A DNA stretch of 64,000 nt from assembly GCF_003367505.1 (NCBI RefSeq), contig NZ_PXXX01000010.1, forward strand, positions 1-64,000, written 5' to 3'. The position numbers were made by a program, and so were the translations under genes. The notes beneath the pieces were generated by a model. The model was given only the letters and a program-made list of their open reading frames with translations. It searched no databases and was not told the origin of the DNA. This DNA is from Lysinibacillus capsici. GTDB lineage: Bacteria > Bacillota > Bacilli > Bacillales_A > Planococcaceae. Position 1 is the first letter of the stretch. The number at the start of each line of letters is the position of its first letter. Shown piece after piece: positions 44,529 to 53,425 of this stretch.

Positions 44529-44642
44529 TATCCGTCAGTTTTGACGGTCTATCCTTCACTCTACAAGGTCTATCCGCCACTTTTCGCGTCCTATCCTTCA
44601 CTTTATCTGTCCTATCCACTTTTTATACTCTATCCATCCACT
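44529..44642. repeat. Second 21-nt TATCC repeat array
   Basis: Four 21-nt units and two shorter ones start with TATCC at 44529, 44550, 44571, 44592, 44613 and 44631. The unit follows the same pattern as the array at 1-260 (TATCCGYCACTTT plus a variable tail). It fills the space between the ponA terminator and the ypoC stop codon. There is no 82-nt higher-order block here. Confidence 0.85.
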
Positions 44643-44957
44643 CTAACTTTTACTAGCTTGAATCCGCAGTCGTGCTGTGCGCTTTTTCGTTTCTTTAAAT
44701 AGCTCATCTAGTTGACGATAGCATGCATATTGACCTGGCTTAGCTTTAATAAAGGCTAATCGCTCAACCCCATTAATCGGTAGCACTTCATCGCCTGCAG
44801 CTTGCACAAGTTGTTCAAATAGCTCGATGGCATCTTCCATTAGCCCTTTTGCCAGTCCATTTCTTGCATCATGTGCTGTATGGATAGCGGCTTGTAGTGA
44901 AGTCCATTGGGCAAACCATGCATCTACTTTTTCTTTTGCAATGGCTTCACTATTCAT
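44643..44957 (-). CDS. ypoC: YpoC-like protein
   Basis: This 104-residue helical protein resembles the YpoC domain found after nth in Bacillus; it is shorter than B. subtilis YpoC (about 160). The conserved ending includes PINGVERLAFIKAKPGQYACYRQLDELFKE. Function is unknown. It overlaps nth by 4 nt (ATGA), so it is translated from the dnaD-nth-ypoC message. Its stop abuts the 21-nt repeat array, and no terminator is visible between, so transcription may run into the array. Confidence 0.8.
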   Translation of the reverse strand: MNSEAIAKEKVDAWFAQWTSLQAAIHTAHDARNGLAKGLMEDAIELFEQLVQAAGDEVLPINGVERLAFIKAKPGQYACYRQLDELFKETKKRTARLRIQASKS

Positions 44958-45616
44958 GCTTCCTTCACCATGCCTTTCTTTAAACGCTTTTGCCCTTCAC
45001 GACAATCGTCGAGTAAAGGGCAAGTACCACATCCAGGATTTTGTGCCTTACAATGATAACGTCCAAAGAAAATTAATTGGTGATGCGTTTTTGACCATTT
45101 GTCCATTGGCGTTTTCTTCATAATCGTTTCTTCCACTTCAAGCACCGAATCTTTCCATCGACAGAGCCCTAGGCGTTTGGATACTCGCTCCACATGGGTA
45201 TCCACTGCAAGTGCTGGAATATCGAAGGCTACTGAAAGCACAACATTGGCCGTTTTTCGACCTACACCTGGTAATGTCACCAATGCTTCACGTGTTGCAG
45301 GGATTTCGCCACCGTACTCATCTAGTAAACGTTGACATAGAGCCTGAATGTTCTTCGCCTTATTGCGATAAAGGCCAATAGAGCGAATATCCTGTTGCAA
45401 TTCCTCTATGGAAACAGCTAAATAATCTTCTGGTGTTTTATATTTTTGAAATAAGGTTTTCGTTACTTTATTGACTAGTACATCTGTACATTGTGCAGAT
45501 AATAATGTGGCAATCGTTAGCTCAAAAGCATTGTCATGGACGAGCTCACAATGTGCGTCGGGAAACATTCGATCCATTTCTTCTAGACAATGCTCCCACT
45601 GTTTTTTCGTTAACAA
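44954..45616 (-). CDS. nth: Endonuclease III
   Basis: This 220-residue DNA glycosylase/AP lyase removes oxidised pyrimidines. The helix-hairpin-helix LPGVGRKTANVV contains the catalytic lysine, and the catalytic aspartate is in AVDTHVERVSKRLG. The 4Fe-4S cluster cysteines are spaced C-x6-C-x2-C-x5-C in CKAQNPGCGTCPLLDDC. The start is TTG at 45616 with GGGGG eight bases upstream. It follows dnaD by 12 nt and overlaps ypoC. Confidence 0.97.
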   Translation of the reverse strand: MLTKKQWEHCLEEMDRMFPDAHCELVHDNAFELTIATLLSAQCTDVLVNKVTKTLFQKYKTPEDYLAVSIEELQQDIRSIGLYRNKAKNIQALCQRLLDEYGGEIPATREALVTLPGVGRKTANVVLSVAFDIPALAVDTHVERVSKRLGLCRWKDSVLEVEETIMKKTPMDKWSKTHHQLIFFGRYHCKAQNPGCGTCPLLDDCREGQKRLKKGMVKEA

Positions 45617-45628
45617 ACTGGATGCCCC

Positions 45629-46357
45629 CTATTCTCTTTCTTCCAACCAATTATAAAAAGGAACTCTACCCGTTGATTGCGTCTCTTGTTGAACTGTTCG
45701 AGCTGGTGCTCTGTTAAATGTCTGTTTCTCACGGAACTGTTCACTTTGCTTTTGTGCGGCTTGTGGTGTCGTAATATTTTTCTTTTTCCATTCTAATAAA
45801 ATGCGATCAATATAGCGAATACTCAATTTCCCAGCAAAGACAGCCTCCTTTAGCGCCTCTTTGATGAGTGCGGGACTATGCTTGTCCTCATCAAGCCAGC
45901 ATCCAATTTTTTCAAGTTCTAAAGGAGATAAAAGACGCCCCATTTCCTCTTCAAAAAGACGGAATATCTCCCCTTCTTCTTGCTGAAGTGTCACTGCCGT
46001 TTGTTGCTGCTCTTTCATATCAATCATCTGTAAAATGCGCTCCCATAGCGGGTATACGGAATACTTTTCATATAGCTTGCCACCCGCGTCGACATCTCGT
46101 GTAATTTCAAGAAAACCCTTCTGCATTAATCGCTGTAAACGGGATGTGATGTCATTATCAGACATTGTGAGACGATTTTTTAAATCATTAGGTGTTGGGA
46201 AGTCATTCTCCTCCATATGAAAGGCCAATAAGTGCATGACAATAAGTGCTTCTTCATCCTCCATGTTTAACTCCTTATAAAACTGAAAAAAAAGCTGTGG
46301 AATGGGAATCATTCTCTGCTCAGTCCATGTACGGAGTCGATGATTATTTACGTTCAT
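45629..46357 (-). CDS. dnaD: Replication initiation protein DnaD
   Basis: This 242-residue protein has the N-terminal winged-helix oligomerisation domain (about 15-110, including TMSDNDITSRLQRLMQKGFLEI) and the C-terminal DnaD/DnaB_2 domain (about 130-200) with FEEEMGRLLSPLELEKI and the ending RYIDRILLEWKKKNI. DnaD helps load the replicative helicase at oriC and at stalled forks. GGAG precedes ATG. The order dnaD-nth-ypoC next to asnS and aspB is that of B. subtilis. Confidence 0.95.
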   Translation of the reverse strand: MNVNNHRLRTWTEQRMIPIPQLFFQFYKELNMEDEEALIVMHLLAFHMEENDFPTPNDLKNRLTMSDNDITSRLQRLMQKGFLEITRDVDAGGKLYEKYSVYPLWERILQMIDMKEQQQTAVTLQQEEGEIFRLFEEEMGRLLSPLELEKIGCWLDEDKHSPALIKEALKEAVFAGKLSIRYIDRILLEWKKKNITTPQAAQKQSEQFREKQTFNRAPARTVQQETQSTGRVPFYNWLEERE

Positions 46358-46390
46358 TATTCTCCAGACTCCTTCTTTAAGTAAGTAGAA

Positions 46391-46427
46391 AAGCCGCGTA
46401 GATAGTTCACTACGCGACTTTTAAATT
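46391..46427 (-). terminator. Terminator between asnS and dnaD
   Basis: On the minus strand GTCGCGTAG pairs with CTACGCGGC around an 8-nt loop and ends in TTTT. It separates the aspB-asnS message from dnaD-nth-ypoC. Confidence 0.85.
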
Positions 46428-46434
46428 GATTAGC

Positions 46435-47730
46435 TTATGGATATAAGCGGTTTAGTAAACGTGGGAATGGAATTGTTTCACGGATATGCTCTGTGCCTGA
46501 AATCCATGCTACAGTTCGCTCTAACCCTAGACCAAAACCTGAATGTGGGACAGAGCCATGTTTGCGAAGCTCCAAATACCAAGCATAGGCATCTAATGAT
46601 AGGTTATGCTCTTCCAGACGTGATTTTAATAAATCGTAGTCATGGATTCGCTCTGAACCACCAATAATTTCTCCGTAACCCTCTGGTGCAATTAAATCTG
46701 CACATAATACAACATCATCACGATCTGGGTGTGGTTGCATATAGAACGGTTTAATACCTACTGGGTAACAAGTAATAAATACTGGTTTGTCAAATGAATT
46801 CGCAATCGCTGTTTCATGAGGCGCACCAAAATCATCGCCCCACTCAATATCGTCGAAGCCTTGTTCGTGTAAAAGCTTAATCGCATCATCATAAGAAATT
46901 CGAGGGAATGGCGCTTTAATGTTTTCAAGTGTTGATGTATCACGGCCAAGTCGCTCTAGATCTAATTTGCAGTTTTCAAGTACAGATTGTACGATGTGCG
47001 CTACATATTGCTCTTGTACTTCTAAATTTTCTTCAAATTCTACGAATGCCATTTCAGGCTCAATCATCCAAAACTCGATTAAATGACGACGAGTCTTAGA
47101 TTTTTCAGCACGGAAAGTTGGACCGAATGAGAAGACTTTTCCTAAAGCCATCGCAGCAGCTTCCATGTAAAGCTGACCAGATTGAGATAGATAAGCATCT
47201 TCATCAAAATATTTTGTATGGAACAGCTCTGAAGTACCTTCAGGCGCAGAACCTGTTAAAATTGGTGGGTCCATTTTTGTAAAACCGTTGTTATTAAAAA
47301 ATTCGTATGTAGCGCGAATAATTTCATTACGAATTTTCATAATGGCATGTTGTTTACGAGAGCGCAGCCATAAATGACGGTTATCCATTAAAAATTCTGG
47401 ACCATGTTCTTTTGGTGTGATTGGGAAATCTGTTGCTGCATGTAGTACCTCGATACCAGTTATAGCAAGCTCACAGCCAAAGCTTGAACGTTCGTCAGCT
47501 TTCACCTCACCAATCACATACATAGAAGTTTCTTGCGTCATCCCTTTTGCCGTAGCAAAAATTTCTTCGCCTACTTCTTCTTTCACTACAACGCCCTGTA
47601 CAAAGCCAGAGCCATCACGTAGCTGTAGGAACGCGATTTTTCCACTTGAACGTTTATTGGCTAACCAAGCGCCAATTTTGACTGTTTCACCGATATGCTG
47701 TGGCATATCTTTAATCATAATTTTTTTCAT
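46435..47730 (-). CDS. asnS: Asparaginyl-tRNA synthetase
   Basis: This 431-residue class II synthetase has an N-terminal OB-fold anticodon-binding domain ([32 protein letters not shown]) and the catalytic core with motif 2 ([28 protein letters not shown]) and motif 3 ([13 protein letters not shown]). It charges tRNA-Asn. The gene follows aspB after 28 nt, which links synthesis of aspartate to asparaginyl-tRNA supply. No T-box leader is seen between the two genes. Confidence 0.97.
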   Translation of the reverse strand: MKKIMIKDMPQHIGETVKIGAWLANKRSSGKIAFLQLRDGSGFVQGVVVKEEVGEEIFATAKGMTQETSMYVIGEVKADERSSFGCELAITGIEVLHAATDFPITPKEHGPEFLMDNRHLWLRSRKQHAIMKIRNEIIRATYEFFNNNGFTKMDPPILTGSAPEGTSELFHTKYFDEDAYLSQSGQLYMEAAAMALGKVFSFGPTFRAEKSKTRRHLIEFWMIEPEMAFVEFEENLEVQEQYVAHIVQSVLENCKLDLERLGRDTSTLENIKAPFPRISYDDAIKLLHEQGFDDIEWGDDFGAPHETAIANSFDKPVFITCYPVGIKPFYMQPHPDRDDVVLCADLIAPEGYGEIIGGSERIHDYDLLKSRLEEHNLSLDAYAWYLELRKHGSVPHSGFGLGLERTVAWISGTEHIRETIPFPRLLNRLYP

Positions 47731-47758
47731 AGAAATCCTCCAAAGTTGACTAGAAGGA

Positions 47759-48952
47759 TTAGTCTTGCCATTTTGATTTTACGAATGTATCAATACGACG
47801 GACTGCCTCTTCTAATAAGTCTAAAGATGTAGCATAAGATAATCGCATAGTAGTTGGTGTACCGAAGCCAGAGCCTGGAATCACTGCTACGTTTGCTTCT
47901 GTTAAAATATCCGCAGCAAATGCATCTACTGAATCATAGCCAGTGTGAGCCATAGCTTCTGCTACGTCTGGTAATAGGTAGAATGCACCCTGTGGCTTTA
48001 ATACATGGAAGCCAGGAATAGCACTTAACTGTGGGTAAATTTTTTCAAGACGAGATTCAAATGCCTGACGCATTTCCTCTACCGCATCCTGAGAGCCATT
48101 ATACGCCTCCACAGTTGCATATTGTGCTGTTGTTGTCGCATTAGATGTTGAGTGTGATGCAAGGTCAGTCATTGCTTTAATAATGTCTGTGTCACCTGCA
48201 GCATATCCAATACGCCAGCCTGTCATAGAGTGAGATTTTGCCACACCATTTACAACGATTGTACGTGCTTTCACTGCATCAGAAAGTTGTGCAATTGAAA
48301 AATGCTCAATACCATTGTATACAAGCTTCTCATAAATTTCATCTGACACGATTAAAATATCTTTTTCTTCTGCAACAGCAGCAAGTTCTGCAAGCTCTTC
48401 ACGAGAATAAATCATGCCTGATGGGTTACTAGGAGAATTAATAATCACTGCTTTTGTCTTGTCTGTCACAGCTGCTCTCAGTTGATCCGCTGTAATTTTA
48501 TAGCTTTGTTCACGTGTACCTTCAACATAAACTGGTACGCCGCCAGCTAATTTCACTTGTTCTGGATAAGACACCCAATAAGGAATTGGAATAATAACCT
48601 CGTCGCCTTCATTTAAAATCACTTGGAATAGCGTGTATAAAATATGCTTTGCCCCTACACCAACAATGATTTCATTTGGCTGATAGGTAAGGTTATTGTC
48701 GCGTTGAAGCTTATCAATAATGGCTTTTTTCAGAACTGGAAGTCCGCCAGCAGGTGTATATTTTGTATACCCTTTCTCCATTGAATCAATGGCAGCATTT
48801 AAAATATTTTGAGGTGTATTAAAGTCTGGTTCACCAGCTCCAAGACCAATCACATCAATACCTTGCTCTTTCAATGCTTTTGCTTTTGCAGTAATCGCTA
48901 ATGTTGAAGATGGTGTTAAAGTTTTTACACGTGTTGCTAATAAATTTTTCAT
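47759..48952 (-). CDS. aspB: Aspartate aminotransferase
   Basis: This class I PLP aminotransferase of about 397 residues has the PLP lysine in [17 protein letters not shown], the NPSNPSG cofactor motif and [11 protein letters not shown]. It interconverts aspartate and 2-oxoglutarate with oxaloacetate and glutamate. GAGGAG before ATG at 48952 sets the start; the longer frame to 49024 overlaps ypmB and is rejected. It is preceded by ypmB, as in B. subtilis. Confidence 0.95.
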   Translation of the reverse strand: MKNLLATRVKTLTPSSTLAITAKAKALKEQGIDVIGLGAGEPDFNTPQNILNAAIDSMEKGYTKYTPAGGLPVLKKAIIDKLQRDNNLTYQPNEIIVGVGAKHILYTLFQVILNEGDEVIIPIPYWVSYPEQVKLAGGVPVYVEGTREQSYKITADQLRAAVTDKTKAVIINSPSNPSGMIYSREELAELAAVAEEKDILIVSDEIYEKLVYNGIEHFSIAQLSDAVKARTIVVNGVAKSHSMTGWRIGYAAGDTDIIKAMTDLASHSTSNATTTAQYATVEAYNGSQDAVEEMRQAFESRLEKIYPQLSAIPGFHVLKPQGAFYLLPDVAEAMAHTGYDSVDAFAADILTEANVAVIPGSGFGTPTTMRLSYATSLDLLEEAVRRIDTFVKSKWQD

Positions 48953-48968
48953 TCGGGATCTACTCCTC

Positions 48969-49451
48969 TTATAAATTCGTAATGCGCTTCCACCAGTCGC
49001 CATCCTTAAACAGAATATAGACATAGTTGAGCTGGTCGTGGTCGTTCAGATATGTAATTTCCCAAACTGCGCCAGGCTCCTCATAGCCTAATTTCATGTG
49101 GAGGACTTTTTGTACATTTCCTTCATTTTTAAAAACCGATAATGCTTGCTTTTCCGTAATACCATCTTCTAATATCACTTCCTGAATGGAATCCTCGTCT
49201 AGATTCGTCGGAACAAAGACAGCTTTTTTATCACCGTATTCGTCTACCCCGAACACAGTAACATACGAATGTTTGCCATTATATGTGTAGGACTCCGATA
49301 CAATTGCGAGGGCTTTGGCATCGAGTGCCAACTGTTCAGCCTGCTCTTCAATTGAACGGAACGGAGCCTCGGCTTTCCAGAGTACTAAAATACTAATGAC
49401 AAGTGACAACGAAACAATAAAGACAGAAATGAAAATTAACCAGTTTTTCAT
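48969..49451 (-). CDS. ypmB: YpmB-like membrane-anchored protein (DUF5590)
   Basis: This 160-residue protein has one N-terminal membrane span (LIFISVFIVSLSLVISILVLW) and an outer domain of two PepSY-like halves. It sits directly upstream of aspB, as in B. subtilis, where its function is not established. AAGGTGA six bases before ATG is a good ribosome site. The ATG overlaps the stop of a possible 33-codon frame. Confidence 0.88.
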   Translation of the reverse strand: MKNWLIFISVFIVSLSLVISILVLWKAEAPFRSIEEQAEQLALDAKALAIVSESYTYNGKHSYVTVFGVDEYGDKKAVFVPTNLDEDSIQEVILEDGITEKQALSVFKNEGNVQKVLHMKLGYEEPGAVWEITYLNDHDQLNYVYILFKDGDWWKRITNL

Positions 49452-49549
49452 CTATTCACCTTATGTTTCACATCGAGCTGTTTTGGCATAACACATAGCT
49501 GATGCATGTGTGTGTCTATAACTGTGTAACCATTCATTTTGCTTTCCAT
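49448..49549 (-). CDS. Possible 33-aa peptide coupled to ypmB
   Basis: ATG at 49549 opens a 33-codon frame (start MESKMNGYTVIDTHMHQ) whose TGA overlaps the ypmB start as ATGA. In B. subtilis a small ypmA gene takes this spot, and its product begins similarly as I recall, but the rest does not match. The ribosome site is weak (AGCAGG). It could be a decayed ypmA or a leader peptide. Confidence 0.35.
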   Translation of the reverse strand: MESKMNGYTVIDTHMHQLCVMPKQLDVKHKVNR

Positions 49550-49729
49550 TTTGTCAACCTGCTTTCTTTCCTCATACCACAACATTATACAACAATTTTG
49601 TGCTGTCGTGTTTCTTAATTTCATATATTGTACGTTGCTAGAACAACGTTTTCAAACAATGACTACAGTAAATTTCATTTCACCTCTTAGAAGCCTCGTT
49701 TTGGGCATAAAAAACATGGTCCTATCATA

Positions 49730-49764
49730 AGAAAAATTCCTATTTAACTATGTAAATAGGAACC
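49730..49764 (-). terminator. Terminator of the TPR-GGDEF gene
   Basis: On the minus strand TTCCTATTTA pairs with TAAATAGGAA around a short loop and ends in TTTTTCTT, directly behind the stop codon. The remaining 49550-49729 holds no visible gene and should contain the ypmB promoter. Confidence 0.9.
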
Positions 49765-49769
49765 TGTCA

Positions 49770-51194
49770 TTATGATAATTCGTATAGCACACAGCTAGCA
49801 CGGCCATTCGCCTTTGCTTGGTATAAACAGCTATCCGCTTGCTCAAATAGCTCCTTGTATTGATAGTTTTTCTGATTATTCACACAAGCACCCATACTGA
49901 CCCTTAAGGGATAACTTTGCTGTTCCTGTTCGAGCTTTAGTGAGAGCAAATAGACATGTGTGTTATGGACCAATGTTTTGATATAGTCCTTCTGAGAATG
50001 CCTAAAACAAAGGATGAATTCATCTCCGCCATAACGAATAATTTCCACATCTTCATCCTGTAAAAAATCCTTCAAGCTGTTAGCTAAAAGCTGTAAAATC
50101 ATATCTCCAAATAAATGACCATGCGTGTCGTTAAATAGTTTAAAATAATCGACATCCAAAACCGTAATACATACATAGGATTGCGTTATTTCGGCTGCAT
50201 TGAGCCATTCCTGTAGCTCATAGTCTAAAAAATGTCGATTTAAAACGCCTGTTAATGGATCATAATGTGCTTTTTTCTCAAGCTTTTCCTTTTGACGCTT
50301 AAATTCTAAGTTCATTACTTGTTGTAATAAATTTGCAACACTCATTTTTTCCGAGAGATCAATATATTCACGCTGTACATCAAAAATTTCATCTCGCCAA
50401 TCCAATTGATACAATACATTTAACAGTAAGCGCATCACTTTTTTTGTAATTGGCTTATCTCCATAAGATCGGGCAAGATCTATGGCTTGTTTATAATAAA
50501 ATACAGCTTCTTCAAGCTTTTGCTGTTTTTCAAATAAAAAACCGTAGCCAAACAATGCCGCTACTTTTTCTCGTTTATGATGATGAATAATAGTAGAGGA
50601 TAACGTACTGTCCAGCAATGCCTTCCCCTTTTTAAAATCCCCTTCTAAAATATACACATCTGCTAAATTATTATTAATACGAATATCATGTAATTTTGCT
50701 AGATCAGGCATTGTTCTAGCAAGAGATTTATTATATTCTCTAGCTAATAGCCCTGCTTGAAGTGCTTCCTTTGTACAGCCCTTCTCTACCTCTAAATAGC
50801 ACAGATTATTATGACAGCGAACAAGCATGACAGGATCTTGAAGCTCCTGTGCATAGGCGATAGATTTTTTCGTCATCTCCACCGTTTTTTCACGGATGCC
50901 AACTAAATCATAGATTAATGACATTACTAAATGATAATGCATTAAATCTTTTGTCGTACCATAATTTTGACAAATGGCCTCATAATCATGAATAAGATTA
51001 ACCATGCTTAATGTGTCACCTAAAGAATGATGAACTAATATTTTTTGATAGTACAAATCCATGACATATGGATAGTTATTGCTCTCTAATGCGACTAAAA
51101 GACCTTGATCAGCAAGCTTTAGTGCTTTCGTTAAATACCCCTTTGTGCGCATCTCCATTATCGTTTTATTTAATTCTTCTAATGTTAATTCCAC
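49770..51194 (-). CDS. TPR-GGDEF diguanylate cyclase
   Basis: The first 300 residues of this 474-residue protein are helical tetratricopeptide-like repeats (for example AALFGYGFLFEKQQKLEEAVFYYKQAIDLARSYGD). A short coiled coil leads to a GGDEF domain (about 310-470) with DPLTGVLNRHFLDYEL and intact RYGGDEFILCF. It should make cyclic di-GMP under control of a partner bound by the repeats. No membrane span is seen. It is the second cyclic di-GMP gene in the window and is transcribed alone. Confidence 0.9.
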   Translation of the reverse strand: MELTLEELNKTIMEMRTKGYLTKALKLADQGLLVALESNNYPYVMDLYYQKILVHHSLGDTLSMVNLIHDYEAICQNYGTTKDLMHYHLVMSLIYDLVGIREKTVEMTKKSIAYAQELQDPVMLVRCHNNLCYLEVEKGCTKEALQAGLLAREYNKSLARTMPDLAKLHDIRINNNLADVYILEGDFKKGKALLDSTLSSTIIHHHKREKVAALFGYGFLFEKQQKLEEAVFYYKQAIDLARSYGDKPITKKVMRLLLNVLYQLDWRDEIFDVQREYIDLSEKMSVANLLQQVMNLEFKRQKEKLEKKAHYDPLTGVLNRHFLDYELQEWLNAAEITQSYVCITVLDVDYFKLFNDTHGHLFGDMILQLLANSLKDFLQDEDVEIIRYGGDEFILCFRHSQKDYIKTLVHNTHVYLLSLKLEQEQQSYPLRVSMGACVNNQKNYQYKELFEQADSCLYQAKANGRASCVLYELS

Positions 51195-51510
51195 CGTCTC
51201 ACCACTTCTCCATACCCCATATCATCCAGTTTACTTTGTGCTTTCTCAATTATAAGACATATGTATTCACTTAGTCCGCCTTTTTCGTATGATACCAACT
51301 ATTACCTACAACGCAAAAATCTTTTGTGATGATTGTTTTAAAATCTTACATCTGTTTGCTTGAAAGTGAATCATCTTATCCCATCATAATATGTAGGTAA
51401 TTTTTTTATGTCTTTACACATTTTTCTCCATTTTTGTCCTCGTTACCTGTTGTTTTTACCCATATGATGAGTTAATTAGCTTTTTTAGTATCGAAAAGGG
51501 ACGTGATGTT
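51195..51510. other. Divergent promoter region before the multicopper oxidase
   Basis: No gene is seen in these 316 nt. CATATGAT at 51461-51468 fits the sigma-K -10 pattern CATAnnnT, with an ACC 13 nt upstream instead of the usual 16-17, so mother-cell expression of the oxidase is possible but weakly supported. Confidence 0.35.
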
Positions 51511-53364
51511 GTGAGTATGCAAATTAACCCTTCTGATCCAGCAACGATTCCAAAATTTGTAGATGAACTTCCAAAACCAATGATTGCTAAACCAAAATAC
51601 AGCAGAGGGCAACAGAAGAATGATTATTACGAATTGGTCATGATGGAGGGCCAGCATCGTTTTCATAAGCATTTTCCAAACTCATTAATTTGGGGCTACA
51701 ATGGGCTTTACCCAGGGCCAACCATAGAAGCTTCTAAAGATAAAACTATCTATGTGAAATACAAAAACCAGCTGCCCTTACAGCACTTTTTACCAGTAGA
51801 TTTTACGCTTCATGCTGCAAACGATTCACAAGAAGTAAGAACAGTTACTCACTTACATGGTGCCAATGTGGATTGGCAGAGTGATGGCCATCCTGAAGCA
51901 TGGTACACAAGAGACTATCGGCATACTGGTCCAAAGTTTAATAAGGAAATACATGAATATACGAATCATCAACCTGGCACTACCATGTGGTATCATGACC
52001 ATGCCATGGCTTTAACACGTTTAAATGTATATGCAGGATTAGCAGGCTTTTATTTACTGAGGGATGCCCTTGAGGAACGCTCTAATTTACCATGTGGAGA
52101 CTATGAATATCCGATTTTAATTCAAGATAAAACGTTTAATGAGGATGGCTCATTGTTTTATCCTGACGAACCACCCTTTCCCGTGCCTGTTCATCCCTCT
52201 ATCACACCAGGCTTTGTTGGCAATACGATAGTGGTTAACGGAAAACTATGGCCTTTTTTAGATGTTGAGCCACGTAAATATAGATTTCGTTTACTAAATG
52301 GCTCTAATCGACGAGGCTATGTCATCAGTCTTTCCAATGATCAACCAATGTTTCAAATTGGTACAGATGGCGGTTTCTTATCAGCACCACAACTTATCCA
52401 ATCTGTCGAGTTGCTGCCAGCTGAACGCACGGATGTCATTATCGATTTTTCAAGCTGTGCTGGACAGGAGATTACCTTACTTAATACTGATACCGATTTC
52501 AGTGATGAACACACAAACGTGATTATGCAGTTTCGAGTAACTTTACCTTTGAAATGTGAAGATACAAGTGAGATTCCAGAAAGACTTGCCGTTTCTATGG
52601 ATCTACATCCACACCATGCACATATTGAAAGACAACTACCATTGACGGCGACTACCGATGAGTTTGGTCGACCTATGTTGCTGTTAAATGATCGAATGTA
52701 CCATGATCCAGCAACGGAAAAACCTTCTTTAGATAGTGTGGAAATCTGGAACTTTATTAATGCTACACCCTTTATCCATCCTATTCACCTGCACCTCATT
52801 CAATTTAAAATTCTGGAACGAAGGCCGTTTGATTTAGAAATCTATCAAAATGAAGGCATCGTACAATTTACAGGGCCGCCTGAAGAACCAAGAGACTATG
52901 AGCGAGGTTGGAAGGACACGGTGAAGGCTGACGCTGGAAAGGTGACAAAAATTATTATGCATTGGAAAGATCATGTCGGGAATTATATGTGGCATTGTCA
53001 TTTCCTTGAGCATGAGGATCATGATATGATGCGACCCATTCTCGTTATGAAAGACGTCCATGCTGTTCAGCAGCCTCATGCAGCAGTAGAACATCCTGGA
53101 ACACATCAAGAATCAACAGCTCCCACAAATCCTACAAATCTTACAAGTACTACCCATCATAGTGAATCTTCAGCACCACTATTAAATGAGGTAGAACACT
53201 CACAACTTGAGGAAGAAAAGGTAGTCTCACCTCAAGAAGAAGAATCCATTACTATTCATATAGGAGATAATACACAACATATGCCAACGCTACTGTTTCC
53301 AACCCTTCCTACCAATACTCCTACGAGCAGGCATAGGCCTCGTCAAAGAACCCGAAGATTTTAG
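51511..53364 (+). CDS. CotA-like multicopper oxidase with long C-terminal extension
   Basis: This 617-residue laccase-type oxidase has all four copper motifs: THLHGANV (about 113-120), WYHDHAM (160-166), HPIHLHLIQF (about 422-431) and HCHFLEHEDHDMM (about 493-505). The lack of a signal peptide and the CotA-like opening (PKFVDELPKP) fit a spore-coat laccase. CotA itself is about 510 residues; here about 104 more follow, rich in His, Thr, Pro and Glu and ending in RHRPRQRTRRF. The start is GTG with AAAAGGG upstream. Spore location is inferred from the family. Confidence 0.92.
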   Translation: MSMQINPSDPATIPKFVDELPKPMIAKPKYSRGQQKNDYYELVMMEGQHRFHKHFPNSLIWGYNGLYPGPTIEASKDKTIYVKYKNQLPLQHFLPVDFTLHAANDSQEVRTVTHLHGANVDWQSDGHPEAWYTRDYRHTGPKFNKEIHEYTNHQPGTTMWYHDHAMALTRLNVYAGLAGFYLLRDALEERSNLPCGDYEYPILIQDKTFNEDGSLFYPDEPPFPVPVHPSITPGFVGNTIVVNGKLWPFLDVEPRKYRFRLLNGSNRRGYVISLSNDQPMFQIGTDGGFLSAPQLIQSVELLPAERTDVIIDFSSCAGQEITLLNTDTDFSDEHTNVIMQFRVTLPLKCEDTSEIPERLAVSMDLHPHHAHIERQLPLTATTDEFGRPMLLLNDRMYHDPATEKPSLDSVEIWNFINATPFIHPIHLHLIQFKILERRPFDLEIYQNEGIVQFTGPPEEPRDYERGWKDTVKADAGKVTKIIMHWKDHVGNYMWHCHFLEHEDHDMMRPILVMKDVHAVQQPHAAVEHPGTHQESTAPTNPTNLTSTTHHSESSAPLLNEVEHSQLEEEKVVSPQEEESITIHIGDNTQHMPTLLFPTLPTNTPTSRHRPRQRTRRF

Positions 53365-53377
53365 CTAAGTATCGCTT

Positions 53378-53418
53378 TACAAAGAAAACTACCCATGAAA
53401 AGGTGGTTTTCTTTGTTC
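53378..53418 (+). terminator. Terminator of the multicopper oxidase gene
   Basis: ACAAAGAAAACTACC pairs with GGTGGTTTTCTTTGT (15 bp, one G-T) around an 8-nt loop. It may also serve the convergent MFS gene. Confidence 0.8.
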
Positions 53419-53425
53419 TAGCAAT

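Noticed and set aside
46358-47758. T-box leader for asnS
   Set aside because: Only 28 nt separate aspB from asnS and there is no AGGGTGGNACCGCG-like sequence.
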